The notes beneath the pieces were generated by a model. It was not told the origin of the DNA. It was given only the letters and a program-made list of their open reading frames with translations, and ran no database searches. From positions 187,641 to 251,640 of the forward strand of contig NZ_JABAEB010000003.1 in assembly GCF_012584455.1 (NCBI RefSeq): a DNA stretch of 64,000 nucleotides. The letters are read 5' to 3'. The position numbers were made by a program, and so were the translations under genes. This stretch comes from Shewanella oncorhynchi (GTDB lineage Bacteria; Pseudomonadota; Gammaproteobacteria; Enterobacterales; Shewanellaceae). Positions 39,733 to 49,175 of the stretch are shown one piece after another. Numbering within the stretch: position 1 is the first letter of the stretch; every line of letters begins with the position of its first letter.

Positions 39733-39914
39733 GCCTTCAAGCACGGCAAGAACGCATTGCCGCAGCGCAAATGCACCACCTCAATATCATTCACGGCGGC
39801 AAGGCAGATCTTGAACACTTCATGTTGTTCAGCCAGTTGGATGAAGCGCCGCAGCAAGAAGCCACCGTTGACGATGTTCTTATGATGCTCAAAGCCAGCG
39901 CCATCAAAAAGTAA
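39238..39914 (+). CDS. Tail assembly chaperone GT fusion, by -1 frameshift
   Basis: A -1 shift at 39585-39591 lets ribosomes continue in an open frame to TAA 39912-39914. The added 107 residues (e.g. DDEFWHELVLAGVGGRTIEE, INWIAYRAKFGPLSLQARQE, ATVDDVLMMLKASAIKK) look like the T domain of lambda. The total would be about 225 residues. G and GT are needed at a set ratio to fold the tape measure and start tube assembly. Confidence 0.85.
39585..39591 (+). other. -1 ribosomal slippery heptamer
   Basis: C CCA AAA matches X XXY YYZ exactly in the zero frame of the G-like gene (read GAC CCA AAA GCC). After slipping, the tRNAs re-pair on CCC AAA and translation proceeds AGC CTT ACC GCC in the T frame with no stop until 39912. 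Confidence 0.85.
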
Positions 39915-39994
39915 TTCAAATTAGTAGCAATAAGGCCAAGGACGGCCAACCCAATACAGTAAAACCAAAGTCCTTAAACCAAGCAGGAATACCC

Positions 39995-42900
39995 ATGGCA
40001 AATAAGTCACTCGGCACACTAACGCTAAACATGGTTGCCGAAACGGGCAGCTTTGTTGAAGGTATGAGTAAAGCTGAGCGTGCATCATTAAAGGCTGAAA
40101 ATGCGACAGCCAGAATGGTGAAACAGATTGATCCGCTGATATCACAGCTATCTAGCATAGAAGTTCAGCAGCGCCGTCTTGCAGAGTTAAATGATAAGGG
40201 AATATTTAATGGTCGTGAGTTCGAGATCTTATCGGAACGCTTAGAACAAACTAAAAATGCCACGTATGAGGCAAACTCGGCTTTTGCAGATCAATACAAG
40301 CAGATCAACCGAGTCGTCAGCCAGCTAGACCCTGCAATCGCTAAATATGCCGAATTAGACAACATGCAAGCGCGGTTATCTGAAGGCGTAAAAGTGGGCG
40401 TTATCAGTGGAGAAGATTTCACAAAATATAATGCTCAGCTATCAACAATGCGTGAAGAGTATGACCGGGCATATACCGCATCAGGTCGGCTGCAATCTGC
40501 TCAGCAAAAAGAACAAGCTGAACTGCAAGGGCTATTGCGTCAGTTAGATCCAGTAACAGCAAAACTGGCAGAGTTAGAATCTCAAAATACTAAACTATCA
40601 GCGGCCTTCGCTGCAGGTAATATAGATAAGGGACAATACGATAGCGCAATAGTAAAACTTAACCAAATGCGCTCGGCCATTGATGGCACAACAGAAGCGC
40701 AAATGAAGGCTGAGGCGGCAACCAAGCAACAGCAGTCTGAACTGCAACGACTGCAGCAAAGACTTGATCCTGTCATCTTTGAAATTCGCGAGCTCGATAA
40801 AGCGCAAGAGTTATTAAGATCTAGCTCAGCCAAAGGCTTAATAAATTCATCTGAATATGACCTTTACTCTAAACGTTTAGCAAAAATGCGGAGTGAAGTT
40901 GGAAATACAAGCATTGAGTTTGATAAAAATGGTTTGTCAGCTAAGCAAATGTCATTCGCTTTGCGCGGTATCCCTGCTCAGTTTACCGATATCGCCGTAT
41001 CGCTCCAAGGTGGTCAAAACCCATTAACAGTATTCTTGCAGCAAGGCGGTCAGCTAAAGGATATGTTTGGCGGTGTTGGCCCTGCAGCTAAAGCCATGGG
41101 CGGCTACATACTGGGATTAATTAACCCATTCACCATTGCAGCCTCTGCGGCTGGCGTAATGTCGCTGGCGTATTATCAAGGCAGTGTTGAGTCAGATAGG
41201 CTACGTAATGCATTAATACTGACGGGCAATTCTGCAGGTACCACTTCAAGCGAATTGATGGAATCCGCCAAGCGTATTGATGCCATTAGCGGCACTCAGC
41301 GCCAAGCAGCCGCAGCGCTCGCAGAAGTTGCTAATACAGGGAAATTCTTCGGTGACCAGATTGAGCTGGTAGGTCTTGCAGCAATAAAAATGGAAAATGT
41401 CACCGGCAAAGCCGTCGCCGATACGGTAGCCGAGTTTGCTAAACTTGCTGATGATCCAGTTAAAGCCGCCGAAGAACTCAACAAAAAATACAACTTCCTC
41501 ACTGCATCTGTGTATGAGCAAATTGTGGCGCTTAAGGAAGCGGGTAAAAGCACCGAGGCATCAAACTTAGCATTTAAGGCTTATAGCGACGCTATTGGTG
41601 ACCGTACTAGCGATATTACTTCCAACCTTGGTTATATCGAGCGCGGTTGGAAAGGTCTTAAAAGTGCTGCCGCAGAGGCTTGGGATGCCGCTGCAGGTGT
41701 TGGTCGCCCTGAAACGCTTAATGATAAGTTAGCCGAAAATGCACAAAAAATTCTTGAACTAGGTGCAATGGGCAAAGGTTCTGGTGGTGAAGCTGATCGC
41801 CGTGCTGCTCTAATGAAAGTCTTGCAAGATGAAAATAAACAAATCAGAGATCAAATTGATCTTGAATCTAAAAGAGCAAAGCAAGAGGCTGAACGCGCTA
41901 AGATCAATCAGCAATCAATCGAGGCCCAGCGTGCCATTGCCAAGGTGACCGATGAAACCCTTACCAATGAGCAAAAGCGCACCAAGGCAATAAAAGAATA
42001 TAACGACAATATCGAAAAGGTGCGGAAGGGCGACGCTAATAGTGCTTTGCTGGATCCTGAAAAAATTAAACGTGATCTCGCCTCGATAGAGGAAAAGTTT
42101 AAAGACACCGCTAAAAAGACCAAAGCCTTTGCTGACGATGCAGCAACCACATACCTCATGCGTTTGCGCGAAACTCAAGCAGGCTTACAAAGTCAGCTAG
42201 AGTCAAATATCAAGCTTACTCAGTCGCAAAAAGAGTTAGTGCAGTTTGAGCAGCAAATCGCCGATATCAAAAACAAAGATGTACTTACCGTACAACAAAA
42301 AAGTTTGTTAGCGGAACAATCAGTGATCCGCGCTCAACTCGAAAAGAACGTTGCACTCGATGAAGAACTTAAAAAGCGTAATGAATTTATCCGACTGCAA
42401 AGCTACAGTGCCAATCTCACTGCCAACCTAGCCGCAGAACAACAGCGCAACGCCGATAAACTTGCCACCTTTGGCCTTGGTGACAAAGCACAACAACGCT
42501 TAGGTGATCGCCAAGGGATTGAGCGAGATATCGAGCGCGCTCAGGGTAAAGCGTTATCAGATAACCTCGCTGGCCGAACTACCGACGAAGAGTATCAGCA
42601 ACAGCTTGCTATGTTGAAAGACAACCTCACCGCACGCTTGGCCGTTCAGGATGAATACTATTTAGCCCTCGATGCTAAGCAAGCCGATTGGACTAACGGT
42701 GCCCGTTCATCAATGCAAAACTACATTGATGCCGCAGCTGACATGGCAGGCCAAACCAAAACCCTCATGGATGGGGCTTTTGGTGGCATGACCGACGCGC
42801 TTACCGATTTTGTAATGACGGGTAAGGCTGACTTTGCCGGGCTCGCTAAATCCATCATTGCGGATATTGCCAAAATTGCCATGCAAAAAGCCATTGCAGG

Positions 42901-43363
42901 TATGGCGAGTAGTATTTTTGGTGGATTCTCTGAAGGTGTTGCTGTCGGTGATAGCGGATTCTCATCCGGCGGTTTTACTGGCTTTGGTGGGAAATACGAG
43001 CCTGCAGGTATTGTTCACAAAGGCGAGGTCGTTTGGTCGCAGCGTGATGTTGCAGCAGCTGGCGGCGTGGCCACAGTGGAAGCCATGCGCAAAGGCAATA
43101 AAGGCTACGCCAATGGCGGCATAGTTGGCGGCGCAGCCTATAACGGCGTGCCAGCCTCGGCAACGGCTGGCGCTGGCGTGGTGCATGTTGAGGTCAACAT
43201 TGATCAAAGTGGCAATGCCACAACCAAAGCCGATACCCCTGCCTTAAGTCAGTTCGGCAGCGAGCTGGGTAAATTTGTCGAGCAAAAATATCGAGAGCTA
43301 TTGGCGAAGGATTTACGCCCTAATGGTCAAATTGGCCGCACTATGGCTGGAGGTTATCGCTAA
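39995..43363 (+). CDS. Tape measure protein
   Basis: One thousand one hundred and twenty-two residues, sets the tail length. The N-terminal part (residues ~40-305) has four ~70-residue repeats, each opening with LDP or IDP then ...KLAELE/ELD... and closing in LxxMR-type helices, forming coiled coils. A hydrophobic central stretch (MGGYILGLINPFTIAASAAG) could enter the membrane. The C-terminal part (QKAIAGMASSIFGGFSEG, GGFTGFGGKYEPAGIVHKGE) is lambda H-type. It follows the GT chaperone as normal. Confidence 0.9.
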   Translation: MANKSLGTLTLNMVAETGSFVEGMSKAERASLKAENATARMVKQIDPLISQLSSIEVQQRRLAELNDKGIFNGREFEILSERLEQTKNATYEANSAFADQYKQINRVVSQLDPAIAKYAELDNMQARLSEGVKVGVISGEDFTKYNAQLSTMREEYDRAYTASGRLQSAQQKEQAELQGLLRQLDPVTAKLAELESQNTKLSAAFAAGNIDKGQYDSAIVKLNQMRSAIDGTTEAQMKAEAATKQQQSELQRLQQRLDPVIFEIRELDKAQELLRSSSAKGLINSSEYDLYSKRLAKMRSEVGNTSIEFDKNGLSAKQMSFALRGIPAQFTDIAVSLQGGQNPLTVFLQQGGQLKDMFGGVGPAAKAMGGYILGLINPFTIAASAAGVMSLAYYQGSVESDRLRNALILTGNSAGTTSSELMESAKRIDAISGTQRQAAAALAEVANTGKFFGDQIELVGLAAIKMENVTGKAVADTVAEFAKLADDPVKAAEELNKKYNFLTASVYEQIVALKEAGKSTEASNLAFKAYSDAIGDRTSDITSNLGYIERGWKGLKSAAAEAWDAAAGVGRPETLNDKLAENAQKILELGAMGKGSGGEADRRAALMKVLQDENKQIRDQIDLESKRAKQEAERAKINQQSIEAQRAIAKVTDETLTNEQKRTKAIKEYNDNIEKVRKGDANSALLDPEKIKRDLASIEEKFKDTAKKTKAFADDAATTYLMRLRETQAGLQSQLESNIKLTQSQKELVQFEQQIADIKNKDVLTVQQKSLLAEQSVIRAQLEKNVALDEELKKRNEFIRLQSYSANLTANLAAEQQRNADKLATFGLGDKAQQRLGDRQGIERDIERAQGKALSDNLAGRTTDEEYQQQLAMLKDNLTARLAVQDEYYLALDAKQADWTNGARSSMQNYIDAAADMAGQTKTLMDGAFGGMTDALTDFVMTGKADFAGLAKSIIADIAKIAMQKAIAGMASSIFGGFSEGVAVGDSGFSSGGFTGFGGKYEPAGIVHKGEVVWSQRDVAAAGGVATVEAMRKGNKGYANGGIVGGAAYNGVPASATAGAGVVHVEVNIDQSGNATTKADTPALSQFGSELGKFVEQKYRELLAKDLRPNGQIGRTMAGGYR

Positions 43364-43698
43364 TGACGCAGACATTCACTTGGGTACCCGATAATGGCGC
43401 TACTGGCGATACCCAATATCGCACCCGCACCGCACAGTTTGGCGATGGTTATAGTCAGGCAGTTGGCGATGGTATCAACAGTAAAGTTCAAAGCTGGCCA
43501 CTAACGTTTACAAAAAATAAAGCCATGGCTGAAGCGATCACCGCATTCCTTGATGATCACCAAGGCTTTAAGGCTTTTGAGTGGACGCCACCCCTCGGTA
43601 CCGCCTCACTGTGGAAAGTGACTCAGCAAACAAACACCCCGCTAGGTGGCGGCATGTACCGCATCACCGCTACTTTTGAACAATCATTTCATCCTTAA
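43363..43698 (+). CDS. Minor tail protein M-like
   Basis: One hundred and eleven residues. TFTWVPDNGATGDTQYRTRT, AQFGDGYSQAVGDGINSK and FEWTPPLGTASLWKVTQQTN are clear signatures of the phage minor tail M family. It overlaps the tape measure stop by one base. M is part of the tail tip together with L, K, I and J. Confidence 0.88.
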   Translation: MTQTFTWVPDNGATGDTQYRTRTAQFGDGYSQAVGDGINSKVQSWPLTFTKNKAMAEAITAFLDDHQGFKAFEWTPPLGTASLWKVTQQTNTPLGGGMYRITATFEQSFHP

Positions 43699-43722
43699 CA
43701 CTTCGCTATCGGACGTAAACAC

Positions 43723-46326
43723 ATGGCATTTGAAACTATCAGTCTTGGCACCCAGCCAGCAGGCACAGGTGGAGATACCGCCCGTACCGCTTTTGAAAAG
43801 GTTAACCGCAACTTTATAGCCGCCGATGTACTCGCCGCAGCCATGTCACAAGCGCAGTTTGAAGCAATACGGGCTCAAAACAATGAGCAATTCGCAGCAA
43901 GTGGATTTGTGCATTTTGGTCAGCAAGTAATAGCTAATGCAGTTAACGAAGGATTAACTACTAGCGTCACAGTACCCAATAATCTTTGGATGGGTATTCA
44001 CGATGCTGCGTCAGGACGTGGTGGTAAATCTAAAACTAAAAATCCTTTATTAAATTTCGCTGGCGTTACTTTTTATATTGATAGGTTAGCTCAAACATAT
44101 GAGTATTTAAATACCATTAAATTTCCTCAAGCTCCAGATGGCAAAACTGTTTATAACAAAACTACTGGTGTAGTAACGAATTATGCTACTGCGGCCCTCG
44201 CTTTTGCTGCTGCCGCTGCTGATACGGTTAATTTAGAAGTAGTTACTGACCGTGTGGATATGTGGGGTTTTGAAGCATTCTTAGAAGAAGTAAATACAAC
44301 TAATCCGTATGTTTATCCAAATGGCTTGATTCAATCCCAAGCTACAACTATGGATGGCATTGCTACTTCGGCCAGTGCTCGCCCAGTAACTTATTATGCT
44401 GTGTTTGATGGTGATACTGGTTCAAAAGGCAAAGGTTTAAATTACTTTGTTTTGAGTGATGCTAATAAAAAGAAAGTATTATCTAATTCTAATAATAACT
44501 TATATTACTTAGATGATGGGAGATTAGTTCAATGGCGGTTGCGTCAAAGAACATTTGTAGGGCCTTTGAATGGTGACTGGAGTTATTATGATGTCAGTAC
44601 TACTATGGGTAACCCACTTGGATTTTCTTCCACAACAGCAGGAGTAAGACCACAAGGAATATCCAATACTAAGGTTGATACTGTAAGAAATCAGTATTTT
44701 AGTAGTGTGCCTACTAATGCTGCAGTTTTACGTAATGATAGTTTAAATCTTACTGGGCTATATAGTGTAAGAAACCATTCAGACGCTAATGCTACAAACA
44801 TAGAAGGTAAGTGTTACTTCCTTGTCTGTGGAACAGTCAATAGGCTGAACCAAGGAGCTTATCATCCTAGTTTTAACCCTAGTGGCACTGCTTCTTGGAC
44901 CTCTGCCCAGCAACCATATTGGGCATGTACTTGGGATAATAAGGACACTAGAACAAAATTAAGTGGTGAGCCAACTAACACCGCCGGCTGCTTTACAGGT
45001 GCCCTTGGAACGTCAAATGGAGGTTTTGGTAATATAGGAACAAAATCTTATGATGGGTATAATCACCCGGATAAGCGTTTCTACGATGCTATTTATGCTG
45101 ATGGCCAAGGCGGTGTGTGTCGAGATATGCGCTACTCTGCAAATGGGGTTGATTTAGTTGATTACGCTGAGGCTGACCAAAGAGTTAAGAATGGTACTTG
45201 TCGTGGGTTTGAAAATATAGGTACTATTAAAGCTTTTGTTAATAATAAATTAGTAAAAGGCCCTTCCAGTGGTACTGTTTTTAAAATAGCTAAAGCAGAT
45301 ATTACTGGTGACATGTCTTGGGTGACTTCTACATCTTATAATAATTTACAACCATGTAACGGAGCTCTAGTTGTTGATGGGGTTAGTCATATAGTTGAAA
45401 GTATTTCTAACGATATAGGTAATAGTTGGTGGTGGCTGTACTGTAGGTCTAATGGTGTTGCTACTACTGGAATGTCAGTTTATGGGTGTATAGGTCCGTA
45501 TATAACATTATCAGTAGGTGGCTCGTTTCTCCAAACAGACGTAATTGGTGATCCTGCAAATATTCTAGCAACTCCACAATTAGTTAATGGGTGGTACGGA
45601 AGTTGGATTCCTGAAATTCCAGATGGAATTAAGGATAATTTCCCTCTCTCCAGAAAATATGTTGGTTCAGGGGCTGATATATTAAGGACTTTAACAATAA
45701 ATAATGGAGTTAGTTTTAGCAGTGGGCTTATTACTCTAAGCTCGCCAGCACTTAGTCAAACTCAGTTTGATAATATGCCTGCTAATCAAATTACACTATA
45801 CCAATATAAGGCATTTGCTAAGCAAACTGAGAATGCTGCTAATGCTGTGGTCTATGGGGGTAATTTAGGCGTTGGACAGGTATTTGCCACGAGTGACTCT
45901 TTCCTTCCTGCTCAGAATCGTGGAACTCTTCTAAAAGAGTCACTTACTGGTGGCACGAAAGGCATCGGTGCTGCATATACAAATGGGGCCGTGCAAGTTC
46001 TTAGTGTCAAACAGCTAACGATGAGTTCAGATAAACTGTTGAGTGGTCGTGCTGCCTATGACGTTAAACATGATGAAATAGTTATTGATGGTAATACTAC
46101 AATTAATGGAGTAAAGGCCCTTAGCTATAACGTCAATCTAAATCAGCAAGCGTTTATACAGTATGCTTACACTGAGCTTAAGCACAATGGAACGAACTGG
46201 GGTGATGATGGCAAGGTGACAATTGTCGATAACCAATCCACTAAAACGGACTTAAACGGTAATACTGTTTTAGTGGGTACAGCTAAATTAAAAGAGCCCA
46301 TCGGCTGGATTAAAAACAAGGTGTGA
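43723..46326 (+). CDS. Putative tail fibre or receptor-binding protein
   Basis: Eight hundred and sixty-seven residues. The first ~45 residues (ISLGTQPAGTGGDTARTAFE KVNRN) resemble a virion attachment part of tail-fibre proteins; the rest is beta-rich with many Asn, Gly and aromatic residues. The C-terminal part (GVKALSYNVNLNQQAFIQYA) may include a trimerising end. AT-rich composition relative to the M and L genes, and a position between M and L where lambda has nothing, mark it as a horizontally swapped fibre gene. Its partner gene follows at once. Confidence 0.65.
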   Translation: MAFETISLGTQPAGTGGDTARTAFEKVNRNFIAADVLAAAMSQAQFEAIRAQNNEQFAASGFVHFGQQVIANAVNEGLTTSVTVPNNLWMGIHDAASGRGGKSKTKNPLLNFAGVTFYIDRLAQTYEYLNTIKFPQAPDGKTVYNKTTGVVTNYATAALAFAAAAADTVNLEVVTDRVDMWGFEAFLEEVNTTNPYVYPNGLIQSQATTMDGIATSASARPVTYYAVFDGDTGSKGKGLNYFVLSDANKKKVLSNSNNNLYYLDDGRLVQWRLRQRTFVGPLNGDWSYYDVSTTMGNPLGFSSTTAGVRPQGISNTKVDTVRNQYFSSVPTNAAVLRNDSLNLTGLYSVRNHSDANATNIEGKCYFLVCGTVNRLNQGAYHPSFNPSGTASWTSAQQPYWACTWDNKDTRTKLSGEPTNTAGCFTGALGTSNGGFGNIGTKSYDGYNHPDKRFYDAIYADGQGGVCRDMRYSANGVDLVDYAEADQRVKNGTCRGFENIGTIKAFVNNKLVKGPSSGTVFKIAKADITGDMSWVTSTSYNNLQPCNGALVVDGVSHIVESISNDIGNSWWWLYCRSNGVATTGMSVYGCIGPYITLSVGGSFLQTDVIGDPANILATPQLVNGWYGSWIPEIPDGIKDNFPLSRKYVGSGADILRTLTINNGVSFSSGLITLSSPALSQTQFDNMPANQITLYQYKAFAKQTENAANAVVYGGNLGVGQVFATSDSFLPAQNRGTLLKESLTGGTKGIGAAYTNGAVQVLSVKQLTMSSDKLLSGRAAYDVKHDEIVIDGNTTINGVKALSYNVNLNQQAFIQYAYTELKHNGTNWGDDGKVTIVDNQSTKTDLNGNTVLVGTAKLKEPIGWIKNKV

Positions 46327-46328
46327 CC

Positions 46329-46994
46329 ATGAATTTAACGATGTTTTACGAACTCGATGATGCGGGTTCGCCTGTGCTCGATGAGCACAAACAGCCAATA
46401 ATTCGCCATCGGCCAGAGTCAAAAACTCTGGCCGATGTGCTTTTGGTCACCCGCTTACATGCCGCCAACCTAGCAATGCACCATGTGATAGATACGTTTA
46501 TCGAACTGTACGGTGTCACGCTGCAATGGGATTGGTTTACTCAGTATCAGTCATGGCTTGCACGTAAGGCAGATGCCGAGCTTAATGCGCCAGCGCTACC
46601 GATAGAAACCCAAGATCAACAAGCGATTGAACGTCCATTATTTGCTGAGCCTGAGCCTGTTCGTCCTGAACTTAAAACGATTGATCAATATCGCGCCGAA
46701 GTATTGATTGATGGTATCAGCATTGGTGAATACCTATTCCGCACCCAACGGTCCGCAGCGGTTAATTCAATTACTGTTGAAGTCGATGGACTGGTGTTTG
46801 ATGGTGACGAACAATCACAGCGCAGAATGCTGGCTGCAATTCACGCTTCTGAAGATGCAGGAATTGAAAGCACTATTTGGCGCTTAGCAGATAACACCGA
46901 AGCAGCCGTCACTGTAGAGCAAATTCGCAAGGCGCATTCATTGGCGATTATCGAGCAAGGTAAACTCTGGACTAAAGGTGCCGCCGATGCTTAG
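46329..46994 (+). CDS. DUF4376-type tail fibre accessory protein
   Basis: Two hundred and twenty-one residues. The C-terminal half has ITVEVDGLVFDGDEQSQRRM and WRLADNTEAAVTVEQIRKAH, the DUF4376 pattern found next to fibre genes. The N-terminal half has a Pro/Asp-rich linker. It starts three bases after the fibre stop (ATG 46329; aaggtg upstream) and its stop overlaps the L gene start. Probably helps fibre assembly. Confidence 0.72.
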   Translation: MNLTMFYELDDAGSPVLDEHKQPIIRHRPESKTLADVLLVTRLHAANLAMHHVIDTFIELYGVTLQWDWFTQYQSWLARKADAELNAPALPIETQDQQAIERPLFAEPEPVRPELKTIDQYRAEVLIDGISIGEYLFRTQRSAAVNSITVEVDGLVFDGDEQSQRRMLAAIHASEDAGIESTIWRLADNTEAAVTVEQIRKAHSLAIIEQGKLWTKGAADA

Positions 46995-47712
46995 TGCCGA
47001 TATTCAAACCCTCGAACCGGGCAATGAGGTTATTCTCTATGAAATCGATGGTACCGCCTTTGGCGCCGATATCCTGCGCTTTCATGCCCAAAATATTCCT
47101 TACTCAGATGCGGACCTTAATCAACCAAATTTACCCGCGCGGATCATTCATTGGCAAGGCGAACAGTACAGCGCATGGCCAGCACAGTTAGAAGGGGTGG
47201 AAGTTAACTCCGATGGTTCACCCAGCACGCCAACACTAACTGTTGCCAACATCGATGGCAGTATCAGTGCCCTGTGCTTGTATTTTCAGAACATGGAACA
47301 AGCCAAGGTTACGATCCGCCGAACACTGGCTAAATACCTTGATGCGGCCAACTTTCCCAGTGGCAATAGCGAAGCGGATCCAACGCAAGAAGCGGTAGAG
47401 ATTTGGTATGTTGATAAAAAGGTGAATGAGGATAATGTCGCCGTCACTTTTGAGCTCTCAAACCCTGCTGACTTGTCAGGCCAAAAAATCGGCCGACAAA
47501 TGACTGCTTATTGCTCATGGTGTCAACGCGGTGAATATCGCGGCGCCGATTGTGGCTACACAGGTGAAGCCATGTTTACCGAAGATGACGAGCCGACTGA
47601 TAACCCCGCACTAGATCAATGCTCGGGCACGATAGCAGGTTGCACTTTACGATTCGGCGAAAACGAAGAATTACCCCACGGTGGATTCCCAAGTGTAAGG
47701 CTGATAAGGTGA
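46987..47712 (+). CDS. Minor tail protein L-like
   Basis: Two hundred and forty-one residues. The C-terminal part contains YCSWCQRGEYRGADCGYTGE and CSGTIAGCTLRFG; the four to five cysteines match the iron-sulphur-binding domain of lambda gpL. GGFPSVRLIR is the usual end. ATG 46987 overlaps the previous stop. It would be in the tail tip with M and J. Confidence 0.85.
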   Translation: MLSADIQTLEPGNEVILYEIDGTAFGADILRFHAQNIPYSDADLNQPNLPARIIHWQGEQYSAWPAQLEGVEVNSDGSPSTPTLTVANIDGSISALCLYFQNMEQAKVTIRRTLAKYLDAANFPSGNSEADPTQEAVEIWYVDKKVNEDNVAVTFELSNPADLSGQKIGRQMTAYCSWCQRGEYRGADCGYTGEAMFTEDDEPTDNPALDQCSGTIAGCTLRFGENEELPHGGFPSVRLIR

Positions 47713-47741
47713 TAAGTAACATCAGTAATAGTATTTACTGG

Positions 47742-48050
47742 TTAATTCGAATTGTTTTTAAGAATTATCTCGAAAGCATGTATTATTTCATCTAACTCAG
47801 CGTTGCTTGTTATCCTCTTAAGTTCTTCAATTAAATCTGAATTAATGTGAAAGTAATCAATCGGAACATTAAAGAAAATTGATGCTTTTGTTAGTACCTT
47901 TTTCGATGGCTCTTTTTTTCCATTTTCGATTAATGAAAGATACGATGTTGTTATATCAAGATTTGTTGCAGTTTCGGCTAAGGTGTATTGATTTTTTATT
48001 CTTAAACCTTTTAATTTGTAGCCTGGGTATGTATTGCTATCTGATTTCAT
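47742..48050 (-). CDS. XRE-type regulator in minus-strand island
   Basis: One hundred and two residues. Residues ~12-66 are a helix-turn-helix (KGLRIKNQYTLAETATNLDI, TTSYLSLIENGKKEPSKKVL). The tail is a short helix that could dimerise. It has aggaaa before the ATG. It is encoded on the opposite strand to all neighbouring tail genes, inserted between L and K, so it is probably expressed independently of lytic transcription. Confidence 0.8.
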   Translation of the reverse strand: MKSDSNTYPGYKLKGLRIKNQYTLAETATNLDITTSYLSLIENGKKEPSKKVLTKASIFFNVPIDYFHINSDLIEELKRITSNAELDEIIHAFEIILKNNSN

Positions 48051-48089
48051 ATAATTTCCTAAAAATTTTAAAGGTTGAATTATAAAGCT

Positions 48090-48371
48090 TTAACCCTGCC
48101 TTGAAGTGTGGTGAACTAATGTTGACCACATAAGAGCGCAACATTTAAAGATACATGACTGTTCTCTAAAGTAGGTTAATGATTTGTTGAATTCAGACGC
48201 AAGTTTTTCTTTGGCTACGCTCTTTTTTGCCACCACAAGCTTAAACTTGGGCTTTGAATTTTGGACCGAATTATCACAATCTAGTAGCATTGTGTGCAGG
48301 CTTTCAGTTATAGCTATATTTACGCTATAAGCGTTATAGATAATTGCCATTTCACGATTTACTGTTGTCAT
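48090..48371 (-). CDS. Hypothetical protein in minus-strand island
   Basis: Ninety-three residues, Cys-containing and basic (KPKFKLVVAKKSVAKEKLAS), with a ggaacga-type ribosome binding site. It starts upstream of the XRE gene in the same direction with a 39-base gap, so the two may form an operon. No family recognised; a toxin-antitoxin or immunity pair is possible but unproven. Confidence 0.5.
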   Translation of the reverse strand: MTTVNREMAIIYNAYSVNIAITESLHTMLLDCDNSVQNSKPKFKLVVAKKSVAKEKLASEFNKSLTYFREQSCIFKCCALMWSTLVHHTSRQG

Positions 48372-48771
48372 AAATTCGTTCCGTTTTCAAAATTGATAAC
48401 TTGTTGATTGTTTAACTTCAAAGAACAAATTTCCATCTCTTTCTTTGAACAAAAAAGTGACTGCTTCACTTTTTCGCAATACGGTCAATATTTAGATGAT
48501 TGAGTTTTTCTCATTCATAATAAATACCCCATTAGAAAATACCTTTTGCATTATTATCATAGACAGTAGTTTATGTAGCTGTCACACCTACATTTTCTGA
48601 GTTAATTTAAAAAGTTAGTTAATAATACCAAATTGGCTGTTTCAGTTTTATCAGTGACTGTACCACTGCATTTTTGTTTTACACCTCCCAAATGACATCA
48701 ATATCTTTAATGTCGGTTGAGGAGAGAGTGATCTGTATGCTTGCAAGGCATACACAGAAGGTTGTGCTGTA
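48372..48771. other. Non-coding stretch in minus-strand island
   Basis: About 400 bases without a gene. AT-rich and containing several inverted words, probably the promoters for the minus-strand genes. No clear promoter or RNA could be assigned by eye. Confidence 0.35.
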
Positions 48772-48999
48772 CTAAGAATAAAATGTCATTAAAAGTTTAA
48801 ATAACTTAAAAACTTCAATACAAAGTTGAAATACTTTGAGGTTGATATTTTTGACTTTCAGATATGATTCTAAAATCATTTTTACTTCAATCAATTTAGC
48901 TGTCATTTCTGAATCGTTATTCTTTTCGGATACTTCAATCAATCTCTCTAAAATTATTACAGCACGTTTGACTGCTTCAAAATCATCGTTAAATTTCAT
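48772..48999 (-). CDS. Small helical protein in minus-strand island
   Basis: Seventy-five residues, helical throughout (DFEAVKRAVIILERLIEVSE, MTAKLIEVKMILESYL) with a hydrophobic end (IEVFKLFKLLMTFYS). agagg lies six bases before the ATG, a strong site. Not recognised; small phage exclusion or antitoxin proteins can look like this. Confidence 0.5.
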   Translation of the reverse strand: MKFNDDFEAVKRAVIILERLIEVSEKNNDSEMTAKLIEVKMILESYLKVKNINLKVFQLCIEVFKLFKLLMTFYS

Positions 49000-49175
49000 A
49001 TTTACCTCTAAAATTTAGCGTGAAGCAGCCACATTGACTGTATGGTGTAAACAATCATGTCTAATCAACTTGGCTATACTAATTCGTTTAAAATATTAAA
49101 TCAATGAAAATGTATAAAGTTTAACTATTTTGTTTTTGTTACTTTTAATCTATTGATAACTAGGGTTTTAATTTT
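49000..49175. other. Intergenic region before K-like gene
   Basis: About 175 bases, AT-rich, no gene. It ends the insertion between L and K and should contain any signal needed to restart tail-gene expression. Confidence 0.3.

Noticed and set aside
42834..43207. Frames on both strands inside the 3' end of the tape measure gene
   Set aside because: Shadows of the Gly/Ala-rich tape measure C-terminus.
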